Part shown: one piece after another, positions 21,301 through 35,205 of the stretch
How positions within the stretch are numbered: position 1 is the first letter of the stretch
Layout of the letters: every line of letters starts with the position of its first letter
DNA from: Undaria pinnatifida
Lineage: Eukaryota; Sar; Phaeophyceae; Laminariales; Alariaceae
NCBI GenBank assembly: GCA_012845835.1
Contig: JABAKD010000018.1
Span: forward strand, 8,285,759 to 8,349,758
Reading direction: 5' to 3'
DNA: 64,000 nucleotides
Notes under the pieces: generated by a model
Told to the model about the DNA's origin: nothing
The model's database searches: none
Seen by the model: the letters and a program-made list of their open reading frames with translations, nothing else
Translations under genes and position numbers: made by a program

Positions 21301-24300
21301 GAGTGTGTGACAACACGGGCTGATACAACAATCCCATTGACAGAGGGAGAGACAGGGATAGATGAGAAATAAGTCGTCGCTCCCTCGGCTCTCGGGTCAA
21401 AGGACCGTCCGGCGGGGCCTTTCAGAGTCCCAATGCGGAGAATCCGCTAGGCGGTATATCGTCGCGGAGGATCCGTCTGCGGAATGTGGAGGGGGAAGGC
21501 TCCGTAGCGGGTTCTTGACCTGACAAACCTCTCGAGATCCCCGAGCGTGGCTTCCAGAAACAAGTCTGGAAGGTAGAATGGGTTTCGAATGTTTCCCTAG
21601 GCGTGTCGGCCCGGGGACATGGTATCCACGATTACTACATTATTTTTATACATACAATTATATTTCCCCCTTGCCCCTCTGTTTAACGACGCCTTCCAGG
21701 TAGTGGGGGAACTCCCGGCCAGCGGTGAAGCCCCCCGCTTCGACTCCTTCAACCTTTGGGGAGACTTTGCAGGGCCGGACGCAAAGTTCGACGACCGAAG
21801 CGGCATGGTTTTCCAGTCTTGCGAGAATCATTACAACCAGCTCGTGCGCGCAAGAGGCCTGTACTGTCCGATGGGAGGGTGCAAGGGGTTTTCTAGTGAG
21901 GGAGATGGCAGTGGCGGAAGCGTTGCGGGCGCGGGGATGGGGGCCGTGGGAGAGCTGGGCGTTTTTCCTAGCAAAGGTGAGGGTGATGAAAAGGGTGGGG
22001 GTGTGCGTGCTGCTGTGTAGCTGGTGGAGAAATTGCGTTCCTGCGCAAGCGAGGTGCTATCCTTTCGTTTTGCGGTTGTTGTTGTTGTTGTTGTTGTTGC
22101 TTGGTTATGTTTTGTTGTTGTTGTTGTTGCTTGTTTATGTTTTGTTGTGTTTTTCTTGAATTGGCCGTTGTCTGTAGTGTGCTTAACGCGTGGGATGGGA
22201 TACCTATTTTTGTATACGGGCACTCGTTACCCGTTTTGTTTCCGTCTGCATGCCGGACAGCAATTTACTTCGGCGTGAACGTACTTTAGGGTCAATCCTC
22301 CGGACTTTAATCCCCTACAACACCACACAAAATGCCTGGAGGGACGCTCCTGGGGCGCTTGAAGAGTTGCCTCCAGCGCTCTTTCTGCGGGCTCTGTTTG
22401 GAGCACAGGCCCCTGTTTATCTTACCCTACCCCCTTACCCTGCCATTTTCCTCCCTCTGCCCCCAACCTTGTCCCTATCCTTGACCCTATCCCTGCCCCT
22501 AACGGTGTTCTATTTTTTTTCCGTCGCCTTAGCGACTTTACGGTTGGATCCCCTTTTTTGGGAACAAATTACTTGGAGTTAGTATAGGGAGAGTTTTTGG
22601 GGCTCTAACGGGGTTAAGGCGTGCTTCTGGAGCACGTGAACACCAGCGGTTCTTCTGCCTGACCCCACCCCCGACCGTGCCCTTGACCTTATCGCTGACG
22701 TTAATCTTACCCCTACGCCTACCCGTACCCCTGACCCCATCCCTAACCCCGTGGTCTTGTATGTTCCGTGGCATTTAAGGGGCGCTCCTGGAGCACATGA
22801 AGGCTTGCCACCAGCGCTTCTTCTGCGGACTCTGCTTGGAAAACAGACCCCTGTTCTTTTCGGAGCAGGAGGTGTTCAGCGCGACCGCTCTTCGAAAGCA
22901 CGAGGCCAGCATCGACAGAGGACACCCGCTTTGCCGCTTCTGCTCTGAGAGGTGACGGATCAGAGGAGTGTCACGATATTTTGTTCTTGGGGAGGACACT
23001 CGGGGAGCCCCCCCGCCCCCCCCCTCCCTGAACTCCCGACGAAGTGCCCATTGTAAGGGACTTGGGGTCCTTCGGGGTCCCCTATGGAACGTTTTGTCTC
23101 CACTTTAAGGGACCTGGTGCGAAAACCCCCCAATAAATCGATGCACAGAAAATGGAAAGTTCCTTATTTCCCGTTTTCCTTGAATGGGACTTACCTACGT
23201 AGTGAGTGGGTTATTTCTAGTCGATGTAACCCCTTTACAACTGGAAACCCACTTTAGGGGACAAAATTACTTGGATTTAGTATGGAGAGGGGTTCGGGGG
23301 CTCTAAAGGGGTTAAGCTTTGAACATCGGGGGCTGCTGCACGGTGCAGCGGCCATGTATGGTGGGAGTTGTCGGCGATCGAGTCATGCACGCGGCGAACT
23401 CTTCTCGGCAGACTTGCCGGCTGGTCGCGTGGCTTCCTTCCTCGACTGCGTATTGTTCGTATTTTGTTTTACGTTTTCTTAGCGTTTTTGTTGTTCTTCT
23501 TGTCTTCTCCCTGCCTTCGTTGTTCTTTCGGTTTTTGTTCTTCTGTTTGTTCTGATTGGATGTCCTCGAAGCGATTTTCATTGGTTATTTTCTGCAGTTT
23601 ATTATTGTTTCTTCGACTGACCATATGACCGCTCGACTCGCTTTTGTTTTTTTGCTTTTTGCTTTTTGCTTTTTGCTTTTGCTTTTGCTTTTCATGCTTT
23701 GGGTGGCGGCGGCGGTCGCATGGAAGCAGGCATTTTGACAACGTGGCTTTATACAGCCACATGACAGGCGTCCACATCAACTGCCACCTCTGCCCGGAGG
23801 AAAACCAGCACAAGTAAGCGAGAGTTGGCGGGCTGAAGTCTTGATATCGATTCCGATGATGCTCGGCTGTTCATGTTTTGAATTATTCTAGCTACGTCAG
23901 CTGTGAGTTCGACAAGTTTAGGCTCGATACTCATCTTTGCAAGCTGCGTGATACACGGGCCCCTCGTTTTTTAGTTTGTAGGTTGTCATGATTCATCGTT
24001 GTTAATGGCAATATTAAATATGTACGGCGATATGTAGTAAATAAAACCTAATCGATGGCAATGATGATGCCAACATACCAACACTAGTCTACATATATAT
24101 CCTGAAGTAAAGAGCATCAAGCCTGCAATGACACATGATAATGGCATTAGCATTTTAGATGGCATGGAAATATTTCGCTAGGTATTTACAGTTCGTTGTG
24201 TGCGGTGATTCACCGAGTTCTGTGCCACAAGACGGGCGTCCAGATCGACTGCCATTTCTAGCCGAAAGAAAGCAAGCACAAGTAAGCAGTGCGAATTGGC

Positions 24301-27300
24301 TGGGTGTGTCGTGTGACGGTCAGCTCGATTCTTGAGCGATGCTTTTTGCTCCGTTCGTAGAGAGCAAGAAAAGCTGATTCCATCATTTCCATCTCATTTT
24401 TTTTTTTGTGTGTGTTTTACTTTTGTTTACGTGGTACGTTATGAAGACACCTCAGCTGTGAGGTCGAGTATACAATGTCCCATCACACCACACCACACCA
24501 CACCACACCACACCACACCACACCACACCACACCACACCACACCACACCACACCACACCACACCACACCACACCGCACTGCACTCCACCACACCACACCA
24601 CACCACACCACACCCCACCACACCGCACTGCACTCCACTCCACTACACCCCACCACACCCCACCCCACCCCACCCCACCCCACTCCACCCCACCACACCA
24701 CACCCCACCACACCACACCTCACCTCACCTCACCTCACCTCACCTCACCTCACCTCACCTCACCCCACCTCACCTCACCTCACCTCACCTCACCTCACCT
24801 CACCATACCGCACCATACCTTACAATACCACACCATACCACACCGTACCTTATAATATGGCGACAGGTACTTTCGCGGCGAGCCCCAGCTGCGGGACCAC
24901 TTGAGAACCTCTCACTTCTTGTGCGACCGGGGGGGGTGTCGGCAGCGCGGGGTGGTCAGCGCGTTCAACACCCCGAACGAGTTTCAGGTGTGCGGAGGCA
25001 TTATTCTTGGCGTTGGAGCGGGTGGGAGGGGGTTGTGAGGGTGCTATCTACTGGCCTATGATACCGGTAAACACATCCCTACTTCTTTCGGGCTGCACCC
25101 ATTCTTGGGGGGACAACGTCTTGGAATTAGTGTGGGATGTATTTGCAGTAGTAGGGAGACTGAGGAGTTCCAGGTGTGCTGAGGCGTCGTGCGTGGTGGG
25201 GGTTGCGGGTAGGAGGGGGTTGGGCGAGAGGAGTTAGACTGGGAGGGTTCAGCTGTGTAAAAAACAATTGCGGGTTCTGTGCTCTGGAGAAAGCTGACCA
25301 TGTGTCCACGAAAAGCTTCCGTCTTTCTTTTCTATAGTTTAGTGTGTTTGTTGGAGTGGATAAGCTACAGTACATTCGCTGGTGTGAACTGGTGGGTGGG
25401 AGGGTGGGTCGGTAATTCGGTAGGTAGGTAAGTAGGTAGGTGGGTGGGGGGTGGGTGGGTGCATGGATTGGGTGGAAAAGGGAACAGTGTTTTTTGTTGA
25501 TTTCCTCATGACTCAGAAAAAGTTGGCAATGTTTCCATACGTTGTTCGTCTGTGTGTTTTGCATGATCGTTTGTTGATTTAGTTAACGTAATCGAGCCTA
25601 AATCGAACCGAACCGAACCGAACCGAACCGAACCGAACCGAACCGAACCGAACCGAACCGAACCGAACCGAACCGAACCGAACCGAACCGAACCGAACCA
25701 AACCGAACCGAACCGAACCAGACCTACGGAACCAAACCAAACCAAACCAAATCCAACCAAGCCTAACCAAACCGAACCGAACTAAACTAAACCGACCCAA
25801 CACAACACAACACAACACAACACAACACAACACAACACAACACGACACAACACAACACAACACAACACAACACAACACAACACATCCCACCCAACTCGAA
25901 CCAAACCTTCAGGCACACCTCCTCGAAGACCACGGCATCGACGACCGCCGCCCAGTGGTAGGCTTCAACGTTCGTCGCGCCGGCCGAGACGGCTCCGGCC
26001 TCAACACCTCATCCATCCACCCCGGCGCGACTGGCGCTGCCGCCGCTGCCGAAGCAACGGGGGAGGTCATCGCGGCCCCCGACCCCGATCTAGATCTCGC
26101 GGGGGGTGTGATTGTTACCGTACCATCGTCTCGACGACGTCGGGGTGGTGGTGCTGGTGCTGCTGGCGGTGGAGGGGGGGGGGGCGTTGGTGTTGGTGGA
26201 GGGGGTGGGGGTGGGGGGGGTAGAGGCGGTTCATTAGGAGGGGGTGATTGGCAAGCGTCCCGTGTCGAGGAGGCGTTTCCGAGTCTGCCGATGGCGCCTT
26301 CGGGCCCTCGCACGCAGGAGAGGCACGCATTTTCTTTGGTGGGAAAAAGCTTGCCGGAGCGAGGAGGGGGGGCGGGAGAGAGGGAAGGAGGGGGGAAGGG
26401 TGGAAGTGGAGGGCGAGGAGGAGGAGCCGGTGCCGGCGGTGGTTCTGAAGAAGAGGTGAAGTTGTGGGGAGGGAGAGCGGGGTGGGGGGGTAGCATTATA
26501 TTGGCTGCTAATGGCCCTTCGCTTGCCGTTCTCGAAGGGGGGTTGCTGTGCATGTTTTTCGGGGAGGGGGTACGGGGGATAAAGAGCAGCTGGTGGTAGT
26601 AATGTTAACGAAACACTGGGAACATACGTACAGGAAGGGGGGAGGGGGAGGTCATTGTACATGTCCTTCTAAAGTTTCTGAATTTTGTTTGCTTTTTTTT
26701 TTTATGTGTTCTCAACTTTCGGGATGACGCTGAAAAGCTTTCGGCCTTGGGGGTCATTTTGGTGTATGCTGTCCACGGTTTGCTTGTTTATATGATACGT
26801 GCGCGATTTGTGTGTGAAATGCGTGTGTAATTTGCCGATGATTTGTGCTTGTGTTTTCGTCCACTTTCTTCTTGTGGCGATTTTATGTGCCACGTTACAT
26901 GTTCACCGCTTTATGTGTGAAAATGTGCACGATTTGTGTCTGGCTACATGTGTTCACGATGCTGTACGTGTGAGCTGTCCACGATTTGTGCCTACTTGTG
27001 TCTGTTCTGGTATCCCCTATTCCTCGTGGCGGCGTTATGATTTGGACCAAGTGTCCCCTCATTGTGCCTGGCCTGCCTTGATGAGGACGAACTGCCCTCC
27101 CCTCTTTTAGAAGGCACCCTGCAAGGAAGGATAGAATACAAGATGCAACATCCAAGCAACCCGTCAAGCACCCCTCAAGTTTACGTGATTTGCTCCTAAA
27201 TACCCGTGTCCATGATTTTTGCGTGTGTCTTCGTTGTTTTTCGCCTCTCTTGCCGTTGCCTTTTCGGCAGGAGAAGTCAAAGCGGCAGTTGCTGCGAAAC

Positions 27301-30300
27301 AAACGCCTGGCGGATGCGCTCGGCATCAGGGCTGTGCTCGGGGCTGGCGCTGCCATCGGCGGACCAAAGGTGAGAGACTCCCAAAATGATCTAACCCGCC
27401 GCGTTTTATTGGGACTGGTGTTATTTCGTTGTGGTGGTGTGACCTTCCCTGGTACATGTGATGCGTTACTGTGCTCATTTTGTTCGTTTATTCGTTCCTT
27501 TTTTTTTTTTTCTTTTTTGCTCAACCCATCTTTCTGCTCACACTTCTACTTTCCAGCTTCTGGATAAGCTATGGTCACAGGTGTGGTCCCTTCTTCCCCC
27601 CGGTTCTTGCCTTCAATTTTTTATCGCGCATACGGTTCAGCAATCCCACTGCTCGTCAATTTTTCATCGAGTGTTGTTAACTCACGCTCTCGCGCTTTCC
27701 GCAAGTCAATTTGGGCACAAGAAGAAGCCCCAACAAATTTATACGAGTATGCACTCGGCGGGGCTCGAACTCACGAAACTGACCTATGCCACGCTCGAGG
27801 ATAACCTGATACGCCACCGGCGCGACCGGTACATCATCTATCATCTCCGCACTTCATCTTCCTCTTTCTCCCGTCCTATAACCGTGGCTCAGATTTGGGG
27901 TGGGTCACTGTGCAGGCTCTTCTGCTCCCCTTCCCACTACGGTACGTGCCTTAAGTTGTATCACGAGAAGACTTCAGCCCTTTGTTCTCTAGTCGACTCT
28001 CATCGAATTCCGCCCATTATTTGTTATCGATTCGTCTGTTTTTTCGTGTCATGATTTGGGGTTTTGCGGCAGGTGGGGACAACAACGGAGGGGACAGCGG
28101 TGGCCATGGGCATAGGCGACGGCCTGGATGCCATCAGAGACCATCTCACAAGGACTAATTATTCCGTATACCTCGTCTCCTGGGCAAGGTAAGCGAGGGT
28201 GGGGGTGGGAAGGGAGGGCTTCGTTCAAGAGGCCTCGCGTGTTCTTTTGTTTGTGAACCGTACGATATTTTGCCGCCGAAATATAAAACCGAAACCAAAA
28301 CCGAAACCAAAACCGACGCCGAAACGGAAATAGGAATCGGAATCGGAATCGGAATCAGAAGTGGGCGAAGTGAGTTGGGGCAGGTGGATGACGAGGAGGG
28401 CGGGAGGGAGGCGCGCCGAAAATGACCGCCTCACCAGGATTAACTAATCGCTCTCGCCGTTTGCCTCGTCGGCTGGGCAAATTGGTAGTTTCATTGAACG
28501 AAATACCCGGTGGGTATATTGCTTTCAGCTTTTGTACCTTTCCATATGAGTTATACATGTATCAGTGCGCAGAATGATTATGGACGGAAATCGCCCTTGA
28601 CATGGGATCCGTGTATGTTCAAAGAGTGAGAACGCGCTACCGGAGGTGCCACGCATCTTGCAAAGATGAGTATCGACCCTTCAACTGATCGAACTCACAG
28701 CTGACGTATTTTGAAACGGTTAAAAAATGAAAAAGAGAAATAAAAAAGACGGAAACCGAAATTATCCCCTACGTTGTTCGCTTGATCGAGGAGTTTTTAC
28801 TATTACTGTAGTACACGCAGAGCTCTTGCAAAAGCGAGGTTCCAAAAGTTAATCTCGCATCTGACTTTTTTTTTGTTCCTTCGTTTTGTAGGATTAGGAA
28901 GTATGATCGGAATAAAGAACGGACGAAATGGTAATGGGGAGGGAGGGAGGGAAGGCGAGAGAGATGATTGGGAGGGATTCGGATATGGGGGGGAGATGGG
29001 GGAGGGACGGGGGGGGCGTACTCATTTGCTGCTTGCCTTAGTCATTTGACCATGACCATGCGTCCCTTTCGAGACGGAGCACCGTTCCTACTCCTGACAG
29101 AGACACCTCCAACATTTGGGCGCTCATTACGCTTCTTCCATACTATATTACATACAAATGTTTGGGTGGGGGGGGGGGATGATGTAGGGGTATTTCAAAT
29201 TATACTTCGTGTTGAATCTGTGGGACCGTTTCACGCTCTTTGCGCTTGCCCCGAAGCGGCAACAACAACACCGCCTCTCCCCTTGTGTGATGCCCCAGGG
29301 ACAACCGACGGGAGCTATTGAAGCTTGAGAAAAGGTTCGCCGACCTAGTCGCCGACCCGAGGGGCACGAGTACGCAACTGAAGCCCATGCCTTCGGTGAG
29401 CAAAGGCCGGAATTGGAGGTTGCAATCGGAGTGGGAGTTGCAATCGAAAAAGGGTAGGATCGTGAGTTGGCCGACTGCAAGTCGCCGCCTTTTTTTTTTT
29501 GTGCCTAAGTATCGCAGTTGGGTGCGTGCGTTAGTTTTCGGAATTCTGCCTCTTTGCGTCTGGCAGGCGCGCGTTTGTTGTTCGGCGTGTTGGGTGTATT
29601 GATGCACAAAATCAGTTGTATTTTTTTTTTACTCCACCAGAAAGAAACCTTGCAATCACTATGGTACGAGCGGTGTAATTCAGCCAGCTCACAGCGCTAC
29701 GGTGTACCTGTATCCCCTCCCCGAAACAGGCAGACAGGCAGGCTATCCACGAGCTTGCTGTCCATTACGGGCTGGTGACACAATCCTTCGATCTCGAACC
29801 AGCGAGATACGTTTCGGCCATCAAGAAGAAGGTGAGAGACTGTTCTTAATTGATTCAGCTTATACTTGGTATCCAATATGCTACTACTAGTGAATTATCT
29901 TGGCTTAATCGGGCGTTTTTAAGAACATGAAAAATAGCAGAGTTGGGTAATTGTTGGGCAATCATGCATATCGAGCATAGCTGAGCACCCCCGTCCCCCC
30001 TCCCCCGCTCCGCCACCTACAATAAAAAACCGCCAGAATAATAAACACTAACCGACAGGTGATATCACCTCTCTTTACCGTTCGAGCCATCCGTGCGTTA
30101 GCTTCAGTTCATTCATTATATGGTCTTCAACTTCAAATTAACCTCCCCCCCGCTCTCTCCTTCCCCGCTACCCCCACCATCGCCTAGACCTAGCGCCACA
30201 CGTGCAGTAAGCTCCTATTCATATATGCGACCTAAAACTGTTGACCGCCCCCCCCCTCCCCCCCCCCCGCCACCGCCACCTTGGTGGTCATCGAGTCAGA

Positions 30301-33300
30301 TCATGTTGTTCGGGGTGGCGAACCCTAACTCCGCACAGGGGGATTAATCGCATCACGTAGTGTGAATATGGTAAGGCACCCACGAGGCAGTTACATAATG
30401 ATACCTATTGCTGTCTCTGGAGTGGCCACACCCGAAAACGAAAAAACTCATCGGCGTTGTTATTTTAAAGCAAGAAAGTAGGCACAAGGTGCCGAAGTCC
30501 GTCTTACGAGCGGTTCTTGGAAGGATGCAGTTCACCCTTTACTCGACATGCAGTTCACCCTTTTCTCGACTCGCCGAACACCTCACGGCGCTTCGCGCTT
30601 GGTGCAAGCAATGTTTGCCTGGTTGGTGAAAACCCGACGTGCTCCGTCCCGGCGTAGTACGGGATGCGAGGGCATGGTCATACGACTACGGCCATGCACA
30701 AACTGAGTACGCCCCCCCCCCCCCCGCCACCCTTCGAATTTCATTTCAAATACCGTCATATCCTCCTTCAGATGCACCAACCAGTTCTTCTCTTGCCCCC
30801 CTGAGTAGCCCTTACCCCCAACAAGATCCCCAAACATCACCCTCTGTGGCAGACGCTCCTCCCTCATACGTGCTACGAATCCCGCAAACAATATCCTCCG
30901 TTTGCGCACTATCGCCTCTATGCTCTCGGAAGCTGTCTTGACAAGCGCGTCGGCGTACGATAGGGTGTGGTCGTCGCGCTTCCGTTTCCGCCATCCGAGG
31001 CATACGAGGAGCATGGAGTGGTAAACCCGTCGTAGCGTGTCATGGTCAAGCTTGTTCGGGCTCCACGTCACGCAACCGTAAATCAGTGTCTCGACCACCT
31101 CAGCTTTCAGCAACCGCACCTTCAACCATAAGCGCTCACCTGTGTGTACGGCGCTGGCTGTTTGTTTTGTTTGTTCTGCTTGTTCGTTCGTTTCTTGTTC
31201 GTTTATTGACTTTGTTGATGCTGTTTTGTCTGCCTAGCGTGTCCTGTCTGTTGTCCGTCTATATGCATGCATGTCTGCTCCATTTGTGTATTGCCGTGCC
31301 CCACCCCTCATCCCCCCGACAAGCCCCGAGTCACACCCAGACCTCTTATGCCTCCGCTACGATTTGTGGAAACCCGTATTGTAGGGATGTCGGCTTCCTT
31401 CCAGACTTCTCAGCGCAGCTACCCGCGACCCGTCCTACATTGGCACGGACGTACCGGTGAGGACCAGGGAGGGGAGGGGGGAAGAGAGGTTTGGTGTAGT
31501 TTTGGGTTGGTTCTGCTATGTTTTGGTTTGGCTTGTGTTTGAGGTGGTTGCGGTTGGTTTTGGTTTTGGTTTAGCTTGGTTTGGTTGGGCTGAGTTGGTT
31601 TCAGGTTGGTTTTGGGTTATTATTTGTGGTGTTGGTGTTGGTTTTTGGTTTTTGGTTTTTGGTTTTGGTTTTTTGTTTTTTGTTTCTGGTTTTGTTTTTG
31701 GTCTTGTTCTTGTTTTTGGTTTGGTTTTGGTTTGGCCTTCGAGACTTCTCAGCACGGCTGCCCGCACCTGCTGGTTAGGACCAAATGTATCGTTTGACGG
31801 CGGTCTACGTTTGTCCCGTCAAGTCCTCTTTAGCCTTAATATACTACTTTTCGTGTGGGGAGCACCTTGACGGCTGTCCTTGACGGCTATGGTTAGACTT
31901 ATAAACTAGTTTCAGTGTGGAATGCACCGTGACGGCTGTCCTTGCTGTCCTTGGCGGCATATACTATTTTCAGTGTGGGATGTACCGTGACGACTGTCCT
32001 CGACGGGCCTTTAAATTTCATACCTGGTACCTGTTGTACTAGTGTGGGGAGTCCCTTAACGGTTTTCCCTGGCGGATCTTTGGACGTATTATACTAGATT
32101 TTGTGCCGACAGTATCTTGAAGTTGACGGCTATCTCAGCTTGATATTTTCGTCTTAGCGTAAGGAGTACCGTGACGGCTGTCCTTGACGGCTCTTTCGAC
32201 TTAATTTAATTGTTCGATGTGGGGAGTGTCTCGACAGCTGTCCTTAATGGCCATTTAGACTTAACAGACTAGTTTTAGTGTGGGGATTGACCCCCCCCCC
32301 TGAACCAGCGATTTGCTTTAAACGAATATGTCATGGCTGCTCGACACGAGAAAGGATGCCATGAAAAAAGTACATATCTTCTTGTTTGCAAAGGACTATC
32401 AAACGATGACGTCGGGTTTGCAAGGGGCATTATACAGGAGAATACGACCGGGAGCTGGTTTCGGAACCAGGCGAATTTGTTGAAGAAAAGTTGGGAGGGG
32501 GCTACCGTAGTAAGACTCTAGGGAGTACCTTGACTGCTGTCCTTGACGGATCTCTAAGCTTGATATGCTAATTTTAGTGTTGAGTACCTTGACGGCGTTC
32601 CCCGGCAAGTTTTTGAGACTTACTGTCTGGAGGTCTTTGGCGGCTGTTCGTCAAGGGGCAAGTGTGCCGTCAAGCGACGTCTTTGTTGATGATCAGGGAG
32701 TAGGGGGGGATAGTTTTTTTTTTGCTTTGGTTTGGGCTGGGTTGGTTTGAGTTGGTTTGGGTTGGTTTGGTTTTGGTTCTGGTTTGGTTCTGGTTTGGTT
32801 CTGGTTTGGTTTGGTTTGATGTGGTTTGGTTCGGGTTGGGTTGGGTTGGTATGGTTTGGTTTGGTTTGGATTCGTTTGGTTTGGTTTGGTTTGGTTTGGT
32901 TGGTTTTGGTATGTCTTGAATGGTTTGGTTTGGTTTGCATTGTGGGTGGTGGGGTGTTGTCGCTGTATGGGTCAATATCACACACGAGTCGAGGGCTGAA
33001 AATATCACCATTGCACCGTTGACAGTGGATGAACGACAAAAATTGAGGGTAATTTTGGATATGACAGTTACAGTAGGAGCACGAGTGAGCTAAGACGCAG
33101 ATTTTCGACAAAGCATCTGTGTGAATTGGGAATGTGGTATTCAGACCCATTGTGTAAACGTGTGCTCATCGAGAGCAAGTTGGTGCCGAAATACCGGTTT
33201 ACATTGGTTTGATCTGGTTTGGTTTGGGTTGGGTTGGTTTGAGTTGGGTTGTGTTTGTGTTTTTTTTTTCTTTGTTTCGCTTTTTTGTTTTGTTTTATTT

Positions 33301-35156
33301 TGTTTTCTAAAATTATTCTAAGCACGCCAGCTGTGTTTTGTTCCCTTCTGCTTTGTTTTGTTTTTGTTTTGTGTTGTTTATTTTGATCTGCCGTGTTTTT
33401 GTTTTGTTTTGATGTGGTTTAGGTTTGGTTTGTTTTGGTCTGGTTTGATTTTTTTTTTTTGGTCTCTTTGGTCTTGTTTTGGTTTTGGTTTAGTCTGATG
33501 CCAATTTCTCCGTCTGCTTACTTATTATTCGTTTTTGCTTAATCCCACCCCACCCCACCCCACCCCACCTCATACGCCCTATCCTCTATCCTCCTGTTGC
33601 TGTACAGCCCCCTGAGCGGGCACAGCCCCCCGAGCGGGCGCCTACAAACCCTCGTGCCAACGCTCTAATCGATTCCCCAGCAGCCGGGTTAGGAGCAGCA
33701 GCCGCAGGAGGAGGAGGAGGAGGTATTTTTTCCACCTCTGTGCAGGGGGGAGCGGGGGCGGAGTCACAGCCCAGAATTTCTACTGTTACATCTATTTCGA
33801 GCTCCAAACCGACTTTCGTTGCGTTGGGTGGAGGGGTGGGGGAAGAAGAACCGCGGGAGGAGGCTGCGGTGGTGGCTGCGGCGGAGATGATGGAGGCGGC
33901 AGGTGGGGTTTTGGTTGTAGGATGGGAGTGGAGGTTGGGGGTTAGGGGAGGGTGAGAGGATTTTAAGCGGGTGGGGGGGTGGAGGTTGGAGGGGGGGTGA
34001 TTGGGGGTAGGGGATTGCTCCGCTCCCGATATGGGCGCCTCGTGCTCGAAGAAGTGGGGGGGGGGGAAGCAAGCCCTTGATCACTGCAATTCGCTGCGAG
34101 TGGACGAGTGAAGAAAAGGCGGAAGTCAAGCTCGCGATAACTATGAAGGCGTGTATAGTAACGGGGGAGGGGGGAGAAGAGCCTGCTTATTGACCCCGGA
34201 TCTGAGTTATGATTAGGGAGGGAGAGGGCGAAAGAAAAAATGTTACGATAATAGATGGCACGAGGAAAAAAAAAACTGCATCCAGTAGTTACAGGGACTG
34301 GGGGGGAGGGGGCGGGGCGTACTCATTTGTTGCTTGCCTTGGTCATTTGACTATTGACCATGCACGCCTTATTGATACGAAGTACCGTTCCTATTCCTGA
34401 TGGAGACGCCTCCAACATTTGGGAGCTCAGGACGTTTCTTCCGGACATTACATGAATCATGTTTGCCTATCTTACCTCATTCCTGTCTCGCCGTCTGTAA
34501 CCACCATCCATTTCCTACAATATCGATATTTTTCTCGCTGTTGTCCAGTGTGCCAAGGGGGGGGGGGGGGGGGATCTGGAGCGGAGGGATGTTTCAGGGG
34601 CGGTGGTTGGGTAGGGGGTTGACCTGCTCGTGTTGAGGCTGCCTCGTGCTCGAAAAAGTGTGCCTGTGGGGTTAACCACTACATAACTGCACCCACAATT
34701 TGTAGGGTTTTCCTGTAGTAATAAGGCCGGGGAGGGGGCTGGGTGGGGGTGGGGGGGGGGGGGTGTACTCATTTCATGCAGAGCCGTAGTCTCAAGACCA
34801 TTGACCCTCGCACCCCTACGTTTGCGGGACGGATCACGTCGGGTTTTTACCGACCAGGCAGACATCGAGGGAATGTACTCGTTCCATGCATATCCATAAC
34901 CGTTTGACCATGGAATGGAAGGGGTGGGAGGGAAGGGGGGGGTTTGTCGCTTGAGCCGGTCTCGGTGGCCGGCCTTGTCCTGGAAGGACGCCTTGTTGTG
35001 TGATACTCTCTTTTGCCTCCGTTGTTGTCCTGTGCTCCGCCTTTCAGCGCTGCCGTCGAGCGAGACTTCCTACGCAAGACGGCGCAAGAAACGAGTGGGG
35101 AAGAAGCAACACCAGCAGGATCAGCTCGAGCAGCAGCAGCGGCGGAAGCAGCAGCT

Positions 35157-35205
<49 letters not shown>

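Larger units (their letters stand above)
22430..22750. repeat. CCCTAACCC/CCCTGACCC degenerate tract
   Basis: Two blocks of degenerate CCCTNACCC (22425-22505 and 22668-22750) flank a second copied exon fragment in intron 4 of the ZNF598-like gene. The sequence resembles decayed telomeric repeat (TTAGGG on the other strand). Confidence 0.6.

Noticed and set aside
24476-24850. CRISPR array
   Set aside because: Units are continuous pentanucleotides with no unique spacers, and the sequence is nuclear eukaryotic.
24332-24904. 190-codon frame of Thr-Pro-His repeats
   Set aside because: Direct translation of the CCACA/CCTCA array inside an intron.
25955-26599. Separate glycine-rich gene
   Set aside because: It is exon 8 of the ZNF598-like gene; the true start of the block is the acceptor at 25912 and the frame continues from the preceding C2H2 exon.
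32620-33150. Minus-strand Asn/Thr/Pro-rich frame
   Set aside because: Complement of the TTTGG-rich tract.
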